A DNA stretch of 64,000 bases, taken from NCBI GenBank assembly GCA_023079485.1, contig CM041084.1, positions 126,849,292 through 126,913,291 of the forward strand. Reading direction: 5' to 3'. This document shows positions 48,760 through 61,669 of the stretch, piece by piece. The stretch is from Archilochus colubris. Its lineage: Eukaryota > Chordata > Aves > Apodiformes > Trochilidae. Every line of letters begins with the position of its first letter. Position 1 is the first letter of the stretch. Position numbers and translations under genes: made by a program. The notes under the pieces are model-generated. The model saw nothing but the letters and a program-made list of their open reading frames with translations, ran no database searches and was not told where the DNA came from.

Positions 48760-51720
48760 TCCCTTCATAGAGACATAGCTCAGCTCAGCTACAGACAGTT
48801 ATGTGGTGGTTTAAGAACAAGGGCACCCAAGAGCATCCAGATTATAGCAGGTTGGTAATCAGGTTAGGACCTGGACATGTCCAAAGACTCTGGGTAGTCT
48901 TAGAGTTTTTATTTTGGGCAAGACAGAATGCACTTGATATTTTATGATATTCAAATTGTAGGACCTATTTTCCTAAGAATGGCTCTATGTTACAATGATT
49001 TTAATTTTATAGACTCAGTGGAAATGTGATATCCATTTTATGTCTTCTATTTGTCTTCTTGAGCATACATTTTGCAGATTAAAATAAGAACAGGTGAGTG
49101 ATATTTGTGCAGGCAATGAATGTTACAACATCCTTCTTTACACAAATAGAGTAATGACAGATCTTAAAAGCCCAATCAATTCCACTGGCATTTTTAAGTC
49201 TCATCCTAATAGCTTATGATAAATACTTCTGAAAAATTATGAACTCTAATGTGCTTCTTTAGATGAACATCTGAGTTTCAGATTTTGTAGATCTTAGTGT
49301 CAAAATACCAAAGCAGGTCCATTAAACTACATTTATGAAATAAGTAAAGCATGTAAGTGAGTTCTTTGTGGGATAAAGTCATTGAAGCTTTGACATATGG
49401 AAAGTGAGATTTCCAGTAAGTACTGTTTGGAGTGACGATCCCATTAGCAAGTCCATAGCTTTATAACAAGTAAGATGCATGGTATGAAAAGTCACACTTC
49501 AAAAAATCAGACAGTTTGCACTTCTTTGCTTTTAACGACTTCTGTGAAGAGTCTGCAATCTCTGCATTAACTGCAAATTGGGGAATGTTAGAACAATACT
49601 TGAACAGAAAGTCCCCAGGATTTTCTGAGGTGCATCTGTTCTCTCACTAAATGATAAACAGGTGTCCTTGCATGTTGTGCTGCAACAGATATTCCTATTG
49701 AAAGTGACACTTTCTGATAAAATGGGATTTTTTGTTTGTTTGTTTAGGAGATAAATTTTAACTGGAGATGATGTGGAGCTTTACTAATTATTTAAGTATC
49801 TAAATACAAATCCTTGACAAATTCCTATCTGGATAATATATTTGCTGCTTAGTTAAAGTTAACCTGCCTTTATAATTAGATACACTGGGATACTCTAGTG
49901 GAATAACTTGAGGTCAGTGGAATTATATTAATTTATACCGATGAGGATCTGGCTCAATATTTTTCTTTAGTTCTTGCCCTAGGATCTCACTAGGGAGGCT
50001 ATTAATAGAGTGGCAACATCATGAGGGAAGGGAAATTGGGAAAGGAGAAATTGGATAAGTCTTTAAAAAGAAATGTAATCCAATCAAGACTACAGACAGT
50101 GTCAGCAATGAAATTCTAGTCATGCAGTTACTGCATACAGTCACCATCGTTCTTAATTTTCCAGAGTAGCACTTCCTGTCCAGCTTTTTCCTTTGTTTCT
50201 GGCACTTGGTATTTTATACATTGCATAATTTAGACCAATGCTTTCCCATTATTTTAATGTATTCTTTTATTCATCTCTCTGGATTTATCTCCTGAATCCA
50301 CTTTTAGAGTCTTACTCTTTGGGCCAGGAAGTTCATATTGTCCTATGTTTGTTTGGCACCAGGCAGACATGGTATCAAACAAGACATGATAACAAGTAAA
50401 ATCATGAAAAGATTCAGTGGTGTTTGGGGCAGACTTTGCTCCACTGGGCTTGTTTCACCTCCTGATGAAGATCCTGCTTATCATGATGCCACCATGGCTT
50501 TCCAGTCCTTATTCCTGGAGCAGGACAGACAGAGAGACATAGGTGTGTTTTCTCATATTTAGAGTTGTGCCACTCCACCTGTGGCTGTTTTCATACCCAA
50601 ATGCACATTCATACAGAAACACAAATTAAACCTGAATTCTTTGACAAGATGTTTGGAAACAATGGAACACAATTTCAGTTATCCCATGCTTGACTAGAAA
50701 GAGGTCTCAGACCCACCTCCAGCTTCACACTAACTACCTCCAAGCTGATGATGGTTTATGGAGAAGGATAGTGGGCACTCACAACTTGTTTTTCAGCTGT
50801 TCAGAAGTGTCAGCAAGCCTTGTTCAGGAGGGTACATTGATGCTTCATGCACATAAATGGAAAATAGTTGTTGTTTATGTCTGTTGACAGCAAACTCCAA
50901 ATAAAAACATTTATTCTATTTACAATAAAATTTGATAAAAAAAAAATTCTGTTTCCTTGTTAGTATAACATTTACATGAGATGAGTTAATTTAAGTGTAT
51001 TTACTATATGATTAATTTTCAGTCAAAACAAGGTAGAAAGAGAGTGCATTGTATGGCTTTCATTTGCATTTGTTTTATATTTGAGGTATTCAATATCAGA
51101 TATGAATCTGTGCATGTGTGCTGGTAAACACTCATTACTTTTGTAATGGGGAAATTGTTTGGGGAAATATTTACAGGAATATATGTAAACAGAGTTATTG
51201 TATATCATCTATCAAAGCTATGGACACTGCAGTAATGCTTTGAGGATGTCTTCTTTTGTGCTAGAGGTAATTTTTATGCGTTATGGTCTGCCAATGGACA
51301 TGATGTTAATGACCACATACTTCCCATTCAGCAAGCAGTACTTTTGGATCAAGCCTGATTTATAAAACAACAACACAACAACACTAGTTAGAGTTAGGGC
51401 ATTGTATTCTACTTGCCAGATGGTTAACTCCCATGGGTTAATGAGTATACCCAAATTCTAGATGATTTAAGATGTCCTGCGGATATTTCCTTAGGTACAA
51501 GGATTGCTGGCTGTTAATTTACATGTGTACTGTATTTTTCTCTGTCTCTATTGGTCTCATGAGGATTCTGAATTTCTTTTTCTCCATAAAATGCTAATAA
51601 GCCATATTTAACACCTTCCCCTTGTGCTGCTCTGACCATCAAAACATTGTTTTCAGATTTCAAACACTTTATCTATTAGACTGAATTAGTTCCTCACAAA
51701 GAACCAGGAACTGGACATTT
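48760..51720. other. noncoding, nothing recognised
   Basis: About 3 kb without an identified gene or repeat beyond a GTTT run (49733-49745). The block at 50330-50560 is slightly GC-richer with a 74-codon frame that matches nothing known. Confidence 0.55.
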
Positions 51721-51727
51721 ATATTTA

Positions 51728-51803
51728 TACACGCACACAGACACACACTCTCACACATTCACATATACACACGTGTATGTACACACAGATATACAAACAC
51801 ACA
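51728..51803 (+). repeat. imperfect AC-rich microsatellite
   Basis: CACA-rich sequence interrupted by TC, TG and GT steps, consistent with a decayed (CA)n repeat. Confidence 0.88.
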
Positions 51804-51804
51804 T

Positions 51805-53284
51805 TTTATCTTTTCTTTAGCTTGTGCAAGATATTTTCATAATTCTTTTTTGCAGGTATTTCTCAAGAAGTCAACACTAGAAAATATTTGAGTATAAAAT
51901 GAAATTTTTAGCAAACACAAAAAAATCTAAGCTATACTAGTCTGAAACAAATATTTTTTTTAATTATTTAAATTTTTAAAAATTTTTTTATGCCAAAGTG
52001 AAAAATCTAAGTTTGTGTCACAGGTATTGCTATCCTTCTTGACAGCTGAAACCCACAGAAAGAATTCCCTATTAATCACAATATTTTCTTGAGATGTCTC
52101 TATGGTGGTGTGGTGCTTTATTACCTCTGACTATGCTTTAATAGCACACATTCACCTTGAAAGAGAGGAGCCTCAGAAAGAACATGAAAAACATTCACCT
52201 AGAGGGAAAAAGCATGATGTAAGTATAGCTTTTTTAAACTTGCAAGTGGAAAAAAAAGATGAGTGGAAATTTCCAGGCAGTATGTCAGAAGTTCAGTGGT
52301 AAATGAAGCAGATAGGACAAGTTGATATTTCAAGATAGTTGGCTATCAGCCTTTTCCTGTCTTCCAGCCCTTCTCTATTATCAGGCAACCTTATAAACCC
52401 TCATGTACCTTTAAAAAAATGTAACTACATCACTAGGGAAAATGATGTGCTAGGAAAATCAAGGAGGGACTATTGGCAAAGGAAAAGAGAAAACAGGGAA
52501 TGAGGAACAGTTCTTTTGTATAGAAACATAGGTGATGACATCGTGAAACAGCCACAGTCATGTTCCTCCTGGCAGCAGTTTCTGGCATGACGTTATGTGG
52601 AAGATAGTCTAATGGGAAGTCCTTTTCTGGGTCTCTTTTACCCATTTAAGGGACACACATGTTCCCTTTTATATAACTAGAAGTTTAATCTTAATTTTTA
52701 AAATCCTATTAAACTCTTCATATAAACAATATCTTGCGGCAATAAGTTTCACAGGGTGAAACACATACTGCTTAAATCATAACTCTTTGTTTTAGATTAA
52801 ATGTTTTATCATCACAACTTTTTGAGATCTTTCCTCATTTTTCTTAAGATGGTATTTAAATTTACTTTTCAATTCACTCTTCAAAGCATTTTATGTGTCT
52901 TTTATAATCCACTCATTTTCTGTGCCCAGCTCATAACCTTTTTTGTAAATGTCTACTCAGAACTGAGTATTTGCATAATATTCAAGATCAGGGTCCTGGT
53001 CCATGACAACAGTTCTTAAGCACCAGGGCTATGCATTTTACTGTAGTTTCTACCACTTGCAGCAGCATCAACAATAAACCCTCCTGGTATTTACAGAAGC
53101 CACCCTGCCATTGTAGAGTTATTAACTGATCACGTCTGGATTCTTTATATCACTTCCCGTAGTTAGGATGGCAGGAGTTCAAAATGAGAGGTAATCTGAA
53201 GGAAAGCCATCATAACTGCAAAGAACAGAGGGCTATTTTGTGGTTATTTATATGAATTTAATAAAGTGTGGTAGTGAGTTTGGC
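51805..53284. other. noncoding, nothing recognised
   Basis: AT-rich, with an extreme A/T patch at 51950-51990. The small frames present resemble no family. Confidence 0.55.
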
Positions 53285-53396
53285 TTGGTTTTGTTTGTGC
53301 AGTTTTTTTTTGGTTTTTGTTGGGGTTTTTTTGGGTTTCGTTTGTTTGTGCATTTTTTTGGTTTTTGGTTGTTTTGGGTTTTTTTCCCCTACAATA
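53285..53396. repeat. T/G-rich low-complexity tract
   Basis: About 110 bp composed almost only of T and G, mostly T runs separated by G to GGGG, with a few C or A. The 61-codon frame across it is a by-product of composition. Confidence 0.9.
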
Positions 53397-53399
53397 ACT

Positions 53400-55070
53400 G
53401 CACTGAAACTGAAAGTTTTCCTTGAACTAATAGTTTAAACCTTTGGATTACCCACCTCTGAATCACCAAAGTTAATTTCAAAACCAGCAGTGTAAGTAAA
53501 GCAGATGATTTCTTCCTGCCTGCATTACTCACAGCAAAACCAAGGTACTTGGAAATACCATCCAAGAACTTCAACATTTCTTAGTTGATACTTAGAAAAT
53601 TTGTACACCAAATATCAGGGTACTGACTTGGTTTTCAAGCTGAAATAATATGACAAGAGAACCTGCTTTGCCCTGCCCTGCTGGAGGGAGGCAGATGCTG
53701 GCTGCATAAATGACCATTCTTCTCTGTCCACCTCCTGAACCCATCAGTAAACCAAGTCAAAACCAGAGAGTGTTATAGTAAGAGGCTGTCTGGAAAGAGA
53801 GATCAGAGGCACTTTTGCTAGGTTGCCTGTGCCAAGCTGGGAGCAGGATGCTTGTGTGCAAGGGGTGATGAGATGAGCCATCCAGGGTGCCTATGTGCCT
53901 TCATCTACTTGAGCCTGGGTCACCAATTCATGAAAACATCTTTTGTCTCTCTCTTACTCCAAATTAATAAAGTCTGCTTCTCTGACTGTGGCCAGTTTTC
54001 TTCCAGACTTGGGTAAAATGGCTTGAATCAATAGCTTGAGGATTTACTTGCTCAGGGACCTCAGCAGCTAAATTGTACCATGAAGACATATTCTATTGAA
54101 AGCCCTTCTGAGGCTGGAGATCAACCTCAGATAATCTTGCAGACCTCTGGAAGAGTGCTGAGTTAGATAAACACCATTCACTAAGATAATGCACTTCATT
54201 TTACTGGTTTCCATCTTCAAAGCACACATTGAAATGATGGCTCAAGCTCCATGTACCTTCCTGGAAACCTCAAAGCACGGATGATGCAACAAGGGCCAAT
54301 AACATGGACCAAGGCTGCCATCACCATAACCAATCACATGGCTATGAGACAACATGAAAATAAAAATATACAGCTATATGGACAGTGAAACATCTGCTCA
54401 GGGTCTGTAATGACAAACCTCACCAGTGCTACAGGTATTTTGTTTACAACCCTGCACTTGCTATCTCAGTGTCCTATCCCAGGAAAGAACCTTTTATATT
54501 TTTAGTAGGAGATGACCATGGATGCCTTACCACATCTCTTCTGGATGCAATTGGGAGGAAGGTTGTTAATTCCAGATTAAGTCCAGGTGAAGAACATCCA
54601 GACTAACTCCTTACAGATGGAAGAGCTGGAAACAGGGACATGGTGAAGCCTGCACAAGCCTAAAGACGGTGCCAGTCCCAGGTCCAGCTCTTTAGTTCAC
54701 TGAACCCTGGTGCCTGTATTTTTAGTCTATTTTCTGCTAATTATGTAATCATCATAACATCAGAAGTATAAAAAACCCTGATAAGCATTTCAACACAAAA
54801 GCACATAATTCTATTCTCATTTATAATATGTGATGATTATATAGTTAAGAAACCTGTAGTATGCTGGCCAAAGAAGCAAGCAGCAAACAAGAAAAGTACA
54901 GACTAAGTGAGCCAATATATGGGAAGAGCTACAGGCTGAATGCCCAACTATGGAAATCTAATCAGCATGGACTGAATACGACTCTGCCACCCAAACAGAG
55001 CGTTATAGAATGCCAGCTGCATCTGCTTTCCCTGTTAGTTTTTCCTATTTTTGAACATAAACCAAGCTCT
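53400..55070. other. noncoding, one polyadenylation-like site
   Basis: No gene or repeat recognised. AATAAA at 53966-53971 is followed about 15-20 bp later by TCTGACTGTGG, a plausible plus-strand poly(A) site. The 300 bp upstream are GC-richer than the surroundings and could be a transcript end or old LTR, but no further support is visible. Confidence 0.45.
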
Positions 55071-55079
55071 TAGAGAGTA

Positions 55080-55300
55080 ACTCCTAATAGCATACCCAAA
55101 TAAGCAGTGCTGTAAGAGGTGTCATAAACCTTCAGATTGCCATTAGCTAATCAGAATCATTGTTCAGTGACCATTATCTTTTATTAAATGACCACTGAAT
55201 CAAAATGTTCAAACTGATTTTCAATTACAATCTAGAATAGTCACCAGGACTCAATAGCACCCATTAGCAGCACTGGGGCCACTGAAACAGTAGTTAAGAG
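55080..55300. promoter_or_regulatory. candidate conserved regulatory block
   Basis: Seen: GCCATTAGCTAATCAG (55139-55154) has two facing TAAT-type cores, with further ATTA cores to about 55270 in repeat-free sequence. Inference only. AT-rich composition makes chance occurrence likely. Confidence 0.18.
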
Positions 55301-55304
55301 GAGG

Positions 55305-55975
55305 ATATTCAGTGCTTAGGAAGGTAAGTTAATTTCTTCTTGTAGATGCTTATTTTTAGCCAGGCATATTTCAAAAAAGGTATCCTAGCAGGAACTGGGG
55401 TGTAGTCATAAACAAAGGCATGACTTTCCTTTTTTGCTTTTGCAAAGTCCCATCTCTTCTTTTTGAGATGGAGAAAAGAGGAGTGGCATAAAATAAGGAT
55501 GTGAAAGGGCAGAACTTATTCATCCATGCATGGGTGCTGCCACAGCCATGGAGGTTTTCCATAGCTCCCTCTTTGAAGTGGGTCCCTCCCTGGCACAGGA
55601 GCACCTTAGGAAATAAACTTTTAGAAAGGTTGATCCAGGATATATTATTATTATGTGACATGAAAATGCCTTTCAACTTCTATAATTAAAAATGAAATGA
55701 TAACAAACATTCTGGAGTTCTTGCAGTGATGTCAGTGATATCAGAGATAGATTTTGGGGTTTACAAGCATAATTATGGGGTGAGTCCACATATCCTATGG
55801 GTATGTGTACTACTTCAGAGAATTCTCTTCTAATTTAGCATACTGGTAAGGGTAAAATAATGAATAGCCAGGTAGCAATGGGTTAATCTCCCAAAGGAAA
55901 CAGAAGCACGTAGTTAAATACTACATCACAAATTACCATTTTTATGTCACCACCTCACCATGACTTTAGCACTAA
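55305..55975. other. noncoding, nothing recognised
   Basis: Overlapping frames of 62 and 101 codons on opposite strands (55371-55689) share one GC-richer patch and resemble nothing known. Confidence 0.5.
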
Positions 55976-55979
55976 CCCA

Positions 55980-56360
55980 TCTTCATCTTCACATTCTCAT
56001 TAAGATATAATGCATATTCATGGTCCTGATTATATAGCCACTTCCTTGACTTGTTTTAATTGTGCATAAAGACATTGTGACAGGAGACCTGACCTTTTCA
56101 AGATCATTTTGTCTCCATTACTTTTCACAAAGCTATTAACTTGTCGCCTTCCATAAGATTGCAATAATTTATTTCCCATTAATAAAAAATTCCTGGTGCC
56201 ATGCAAATTAAAATTTATTCAGCAAATAGAATTCTTTGGATTATTTTCTAATGGCTTTATATACTTCCAGCTTAGGAAGAAAAATAATATTAATGGATAC
56301 AGGCTGAGTGGATAATTGCATACATTGGAGAAAAATGAATATACAACTGGTGCTGTGGCT
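55980..56360. promoter_or_regulatory. candidate regulatory block with POU/octamer motifs
   Basis: Seen: a perfect octamer ATGCAAAT (56201-56208) directly followed by TAAAA, ATGCATATTCAT (56010-56021, POU-type), and several ATTAA cores, in sequence without simple repeats. Known: ATGCAAAT is the binding octamer of OCT/POU factors. Inference: possible neural or developmental enhancer, not demonstrated. Confidence 0.25.
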
Positions 56361-56839
56361 TACTGAACAGCAATTACCCAGAAGAGTTCTTTTACTTCCT
56401 TTTTCAAGAAATATATTAAATAATTTATTTCAGGGGATATCATTATAATCTTGAAATTATTCCCATTGTATGAAGAACTTGGCAACCTGATGCACAAACA
56501 ACAAATGTTGGTATTAGAAAACCCACACTAAGTAAAATTACTTGTAAGTGTAAAGGAAACTAAGGGAAGAAGTAACTTCAACAAAGTTGCAACAGTACTG
56601 CAGTAGAATTAGAAAAGGAGGACATGGTGAAACAATAAACACGGTTTCTGTTTCAGTGTTTTTCCAATAGGAATGAATTATGCTGAAATTGAGTAACATG
56701 TTAATGATAGAAAGGCCTAGGTTTTCTGAGAACTTTCCAGTTTTTAACATTTGATAAAATTACTGGTATAATAGGAAAACCAGAGCATCATAATTCAACA
56801 GTATTTATCTCTTTTTTACAATTTAAAGTATGATGCGTC

Positions 56840-57080
56840 CTTAGACTTGTTTACGTAAGTTCCTATTGGGAAAAATAGGTCACATACATTTTAAGCTGTG
56901 TATTAATGATTTATATTGTAACTACTGCACAAACACATATTTCAGTGTTTAGAAGCTGGCATGAAAACTGCAAACCATGTAATAGCAGCCGTTTCCAAAT
57001 CCCTGACCATCTAAATAGGAACGAGGATGATAAAACTCAGTGATATGTTATTGGAACGTTTCAAGGCTGTAGAAAAAGAA
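56840..57080. promoter_or_regulatory. candidate block with FOX/bZIP composite motif
   Basis: Seen: TGTTTAC (56848-56854, forkhead core) overlaps the palindrome TTACGTAA (56851-56858, PAR-bZIP/E4BP4-type). About ten bp later comes the inverted repeat CCTATT...AATAGG (56862-56879). CpGs occur near 56836, 56855, 56990, 57021 and 57057 in a CpG-poor region. Inference: possible composite regulatory site. Confidence 0.25.
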
Positions 57081-57089
57081 GTCATTAAA

Positions 57090-60000
57090 CTTTCTACTTC
57101 AAAATCACAGAGACAGAGGATCTCTTGGCTTCCTCTCCCATACAACTCAAGGCTGTTTCCACTCTGACCTGCTGTGACTGTTAGCCCTTGCTTAGAAATC
57201 CTTTAAAAACTGCTAAACAACAATACATGTATTAGTTTGACCATGCATAGGAAAGCAAAGTGTAATTCTTTAGTAAGATCGACTCTAGAAGGAAAATGTG
57301 GAGACTTGTATGGAAAGGTAGGCAAGGAGAAAGGATAAGGAATGCTTAGGGAGGGAAACTGGGCTACACTATAAACCTCTGCCAGCCTGAGCTCTGGAAG
57401 AGAGAGATCTAGGTGTTAGAGAAGAGACTTTGTCCACCAAGTCTCACAAAATACACATTGCTATCAGAGTCCAAGACTGCACTGGGCTGGACCAAAGCTC
57501 TGTTGGGGACCAATTCAAATATTATAACATCAGAGACATGCTATGGTCTGTGCTTGTAAATGTCTCCTGGCAAAATCTGTGTTTGGAAGAAAGGGCAGAA
57601 TGGGAGGGGGTGCTTGGCTCAGCAATAGATCCTACCTATGAGTCTGTGCTGTGTGGGGATAGAAGGAGATACTTGCAAGAAACCACAAATAAGTCAGCAA
57701 AAGCTGTGGTAGAAAGCAAAGTCTGAAAAAAGAAAAAGCAATATATGAAATGGCTAGATTGGACTCAGCTCTGGATATTCATCCTTTTGGTTGATCTCTA
57801 AGCAGGTCAGTAAGTGCTTACAACTCTGGATCAGTAGGATGGTTTTGTAGTGTGAGGGTATGCCATGGAGCTGATCTGGTGTGTCTGAGACCAACAGAAC
57901 TGACAGCAACCAAGTGAGAGTTTAGATTCCCATGCCAGGAAATTAAAGTAGCTTGGGACATGCTGTGTATCACCATAAAGGCAAACTCAACTGTCTAAAC
58001 AGCAGCAATTTGTGGCTGGAGGACATTTTTAAGAACACAAACAAAAAATACTGAATTATTCTCTGATGGTTTAATATACAGATAGCTTTCTTAGTAAACA
58101 TTATGAGGTCTTCTGGGATGTTTTTTATAAGTATATTCATTAACAAAAATTAACATGTTCTTCTTATCAAACCTGATTGCTAAGCAGAGGATGAATGAAA
58201 TTCAAAGAACAAAATAAAAAATACAGAATGAAAATTGGAAAATGGGAGGTCAAGGTATAAGACATTGACAGTATAAGCAGGAACTGCAGATTTATTTCTG
58301 ACCTATGATAAAGAAAAACCTTGTAGGAATGACAAACGACAAGCCAAATGCTTTTATCATTCTGCTAGTGCATTAGACAGGGAAATGTTTATTAGTCTTG
58401 ATGTTTTAACCTTTTGGTGGGGATTCTGAAACAGCTGACTGACAATACAAGGTTTTTTTATTTTACACGTAACCTCTATAAGTTCACAGAAAAGAACAAG
58501 TGACCAGAGGATGAATGTTCCCAGTACTGTAAGGTATAAAACTAATCAGTATACAGACCTTATTTAAAAGACACCTTAAAAAAAGCAACAACTTGCAAGC
58601 CATTACAGAAATCTGGTTTAAGGTTGTAATTTATCTCAGTGCAAGGAAAAATTCAGAAAATTTTGTTTTTTCAGTTGGCTTGTACCTACTCAAATTTGAT
58701 GCTCTCTTTTGCTGTCTTAACATGACTAAATGCATTTGTTACCCCAAACCCATGGTTTATCCCAGAGGGCAGGTGTTCTGATACACTTCAGATTCACAGT
58801 CAGACCTAATTTAGACATTTTATACACCTGTAAATCTCCCAAAGGAACTTTCATAGCATAACATGAATGGCAAACATTCAGTAACAGAAAAAGGAATCTA
58901 TTGCAGGTATTCCTTGAGTCATGCAAATTACTTTCACAAGTTCAGAGTGGTCATTATTGATCCTTGAAAACTTACCAGAAGCAATCACACTGACATGCAT
59001 AAGTGCTGAAGTAAATTAACTATAGTTTGTCTTGTATAGGATTGATGCCTCATTGTTATAAATAGGGTGTCAGTACTTTCTACTTTAGAATGGCTTATAC
59101 ATGCAAGTTGATACAAGCTGAATAATAGGACAAGGTCACTACTAGTGAAAAAGTTATTGTAACCTTTTCTCTTATTAGGTCTTTGCTAATAAGGATCAGG
59201 TTTCTATGGATGCTCAAGACGTGTGGAAAGATTTGGCAGTTCCTTGTACAATTGCTTGCATGTTGCTACAAGGCTTATAATGAAATAGTTACATTAGGGA
59301 TGTGAGTGGAAGCTGGAATAATTTGACTGCCACCTCAGGCTGCATTTGTATTTTAAAAATTACAAATGTAGGAGTCAGAAAGAAAGAGATGGCCACAAAA
59401 CGATGTTTTCCTTTGCTAAAGATGACTGAATGCAAACATTTTTGTTCACTTCCACAGAAACTTTGATTCTCAGAAAGCTCTAAATCAAATATTGAAATAT
59501 TTATTTTAGTGAAAATAACCCAAACAACCAAAAGTGTTTGCATAGGGGATTTTGTCCATTTCACTTTTGTAGGAAGAGGCCACATTTTCTAAAACATTTG
59601 TTAGGGGGCTTTATATCACATTATCACAGTCCACTGACCCATGCTGTCCTCCTCTGAGTACCAACATTTAAAGCATCAAAACACATCAGACCAAGTTGTA
59701 TTTGGGGCACCTTTTCTGCAGTGTTGAAATAAAAAGAGATGCACTGGGGATTAACTGGGTCTGGTTTGCCTGCCACAAGCCCAACAGTATAATTTTCTAG
59801 CAGTCAACAGTATGTTATATTTATTTCAAGAGTACAGCACCTAGTAAATCACTGAATCAGTTGTGTTTCTCACACTGATGTTCACTCACCATTAAATTAA
59901 GCTCTGTAACACTGCAAAGAAGAAAGAAAATCTTCAAATCATGGCCTAGTTAAATGATCAGAGCAAAAGTGGTGTGCACCTATTTCATAAGACAATGTGA

Positions 60001-60860
60001 TGTAAAGATGGGGCTCTTACTCCCCTTTACTTGTGCAGATGGGTGTATTTTGCATGCCTCCCACACATCTCCATCCAAATGCACAATATGGATGTTTTAT
60101 CTTTCACAACAGGAACCTTCTGTTCACAGATATGTCAACATTCCTGAGAATGTTTCCAATTTTTGAGGGATGGGACCCTACCTGAATGCCAGATAACTTG
60201 TCCTGTGACAAATGATACAGTACAGGGAGGAAATCTGGCTTTCCAAAAAAACCCTAGTATTCTATATGGTTATCAAATTTAAGAACGTAGGAAGCATTGC
60301 TGTCCTTATTAACATGAGTATGAGTTTCAGCAGTTACTTTGAGCCAAGATTTACTCAAATCTTGATTTTACAGCAAATCATTTTTATCCATGCTTTGTAT
60401 CTGTCTGTGTAGCAAGATATAGTGTCTTACATATAAAGCTGACCTTATTTTCTCATTTGGTAAGCAGCTGAATTTTCTATCTCCACATGATCAAATGCCA
60501 CATTTGTTAGGTTGCTCCTGTACATTTTTTGAGAAAAATGCAAGAGTGCATTTTTTTTTTTTTTTCCAAACATACCATGAAAAGGAAGATACCCTTATCT
60601 GTAGATCTAATGTGGGCAGTATGTTTTCTAATGTTCTGATGCTAACATATCAAAGGTTTGTCATTAAAAACAAGCTTACTATCAAGTGGGGAAGCAGTCT
60701 TATATTGCAATTATTTTCCTATTAGCTGCTGCCCATTGCTCCTGACAGGTATAAATTAGATCTTGCCAGGTTGCCTACAGATTAATGAGTTCCAAAATTG
60801 GCATTTAATTGTTTGGGAGTAAGAGGCAGAAAAGGAATGTATCTGCAAAAAAATCTTTAT
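57090..60860. other. noncoding, mostly featureless
   Basis: No gene or transposon recognised. A T15 run lies at 60551-60565. A 98-codon frame at 57430-57726 begins with TTG rather than ATG and matches nothing known, so it is not called. Confidence 0.55.
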
Positions 60861-60869
60861 CCACCTGTG

Positions 60870-61195
60870 ATTAGAAGATATTCTCCTTTCTTTCTGCTCT
60901 TCCTTTCTCCCCTGGCATCGCTTGGGTGATAACTGACACTTCTATCAGAGGATTCCTTTCGACGCAGCAGAAACTTGCAGCTGAGGCAAGGCCAGAATTA
61001 ATAATCTGCGTGAGCAAACACACAGCTGCTGTTTGTGGAGAGAGATTCTATTAACGAACAGTGAATTCTCATAATTAGCTGAGCGGTTTCTGCAGCTGCC
61101 TGCCTGACCCCAGACTACACAAATTGTGGGTGGTGTTCGGCCTCTAAATCAATCTTACCTAATTACTATAAGCATGTTCCTCCAGTCCTAATGAC
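60870..61195. promoter_or_regulatory. candidate conserved regulatory block (strongest)
   Basis: Seen: repeat-free sequence with CpGs near 60918, 60960, 61009, 61055, 61083 and 61138. There are AATTAATAATCTG near 60997, TAATTAG (61072-61078), AATCAATCTTACC near 61149 and TAATTAC (61160-61166), plus CAGCTG E-boxes near 61024 and 61094. The block ends at a G-rich run (61197-61213). Inference: motif density plus CpG retention makes this the best enhancer or conserved-element candidate in the window. Confidence 0.35.
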
Positions 61196-61539
61196 TTGGG
61201 GGGTGTGGGGGGGAATAGACATTTCCTTACCCATTCAAATGTTCCTCTTATTAGATCCTCCTTTGTGCCTAAATTCATATTTTTTCTATTAGCATTTCTA
61301 AGGGTATACAGGTGTGGTTACAAATCAGAAGCACAGAAGTATAATTCATGTCCTACAACCATGTGCCAGTGTGTGTCTGCTTTGCAAACAGTAGCAAAAT
61401 GTGTGCTTGTTGGAAGCATCTGCCTTGCTTCAATTCACAAAACATAATTTAAAGCACACATGTCTGTCTGGATTCAAAGCCTTTTCTCTGCCCTACTTCC
61501 CCTCCCCCCAAATTAATGTGACAAAAAACGGAAAATCAT

Positions 61540-61640
61540 GAATGGTTGTGCCTTCGTCTGCTCTGAAGCGCAGTTACTTACCACTGTCTCATCACGTGGC
61601 GCCTGAGAAGACGAGTGTATTTGTCACTAGAGATTAATAA
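61540..61640. promoter_or_regulatory. CpG-bearing segment with CACGTG E-box
   Basis: Five CpGs in about 75 bp, including a perfect E-box CACGTG (61593-61598) in TCACGTGG, the type bound by USF/MYC/TFE-family bHLH factors. It lies between the candidate block at 60.9 kb and the GC-rich patch at 61.7 kb. Confidence 0.28.
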
Positions 61641-61669
61641 AAAAAAAAAAACCAGACTATTTTCACTGA

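Noticed and set aside
57430..57726. 98-codon plus-strand frame with mixed composition
   Set aside because: Begins at TTG, not ATG, and resembles no known protein.
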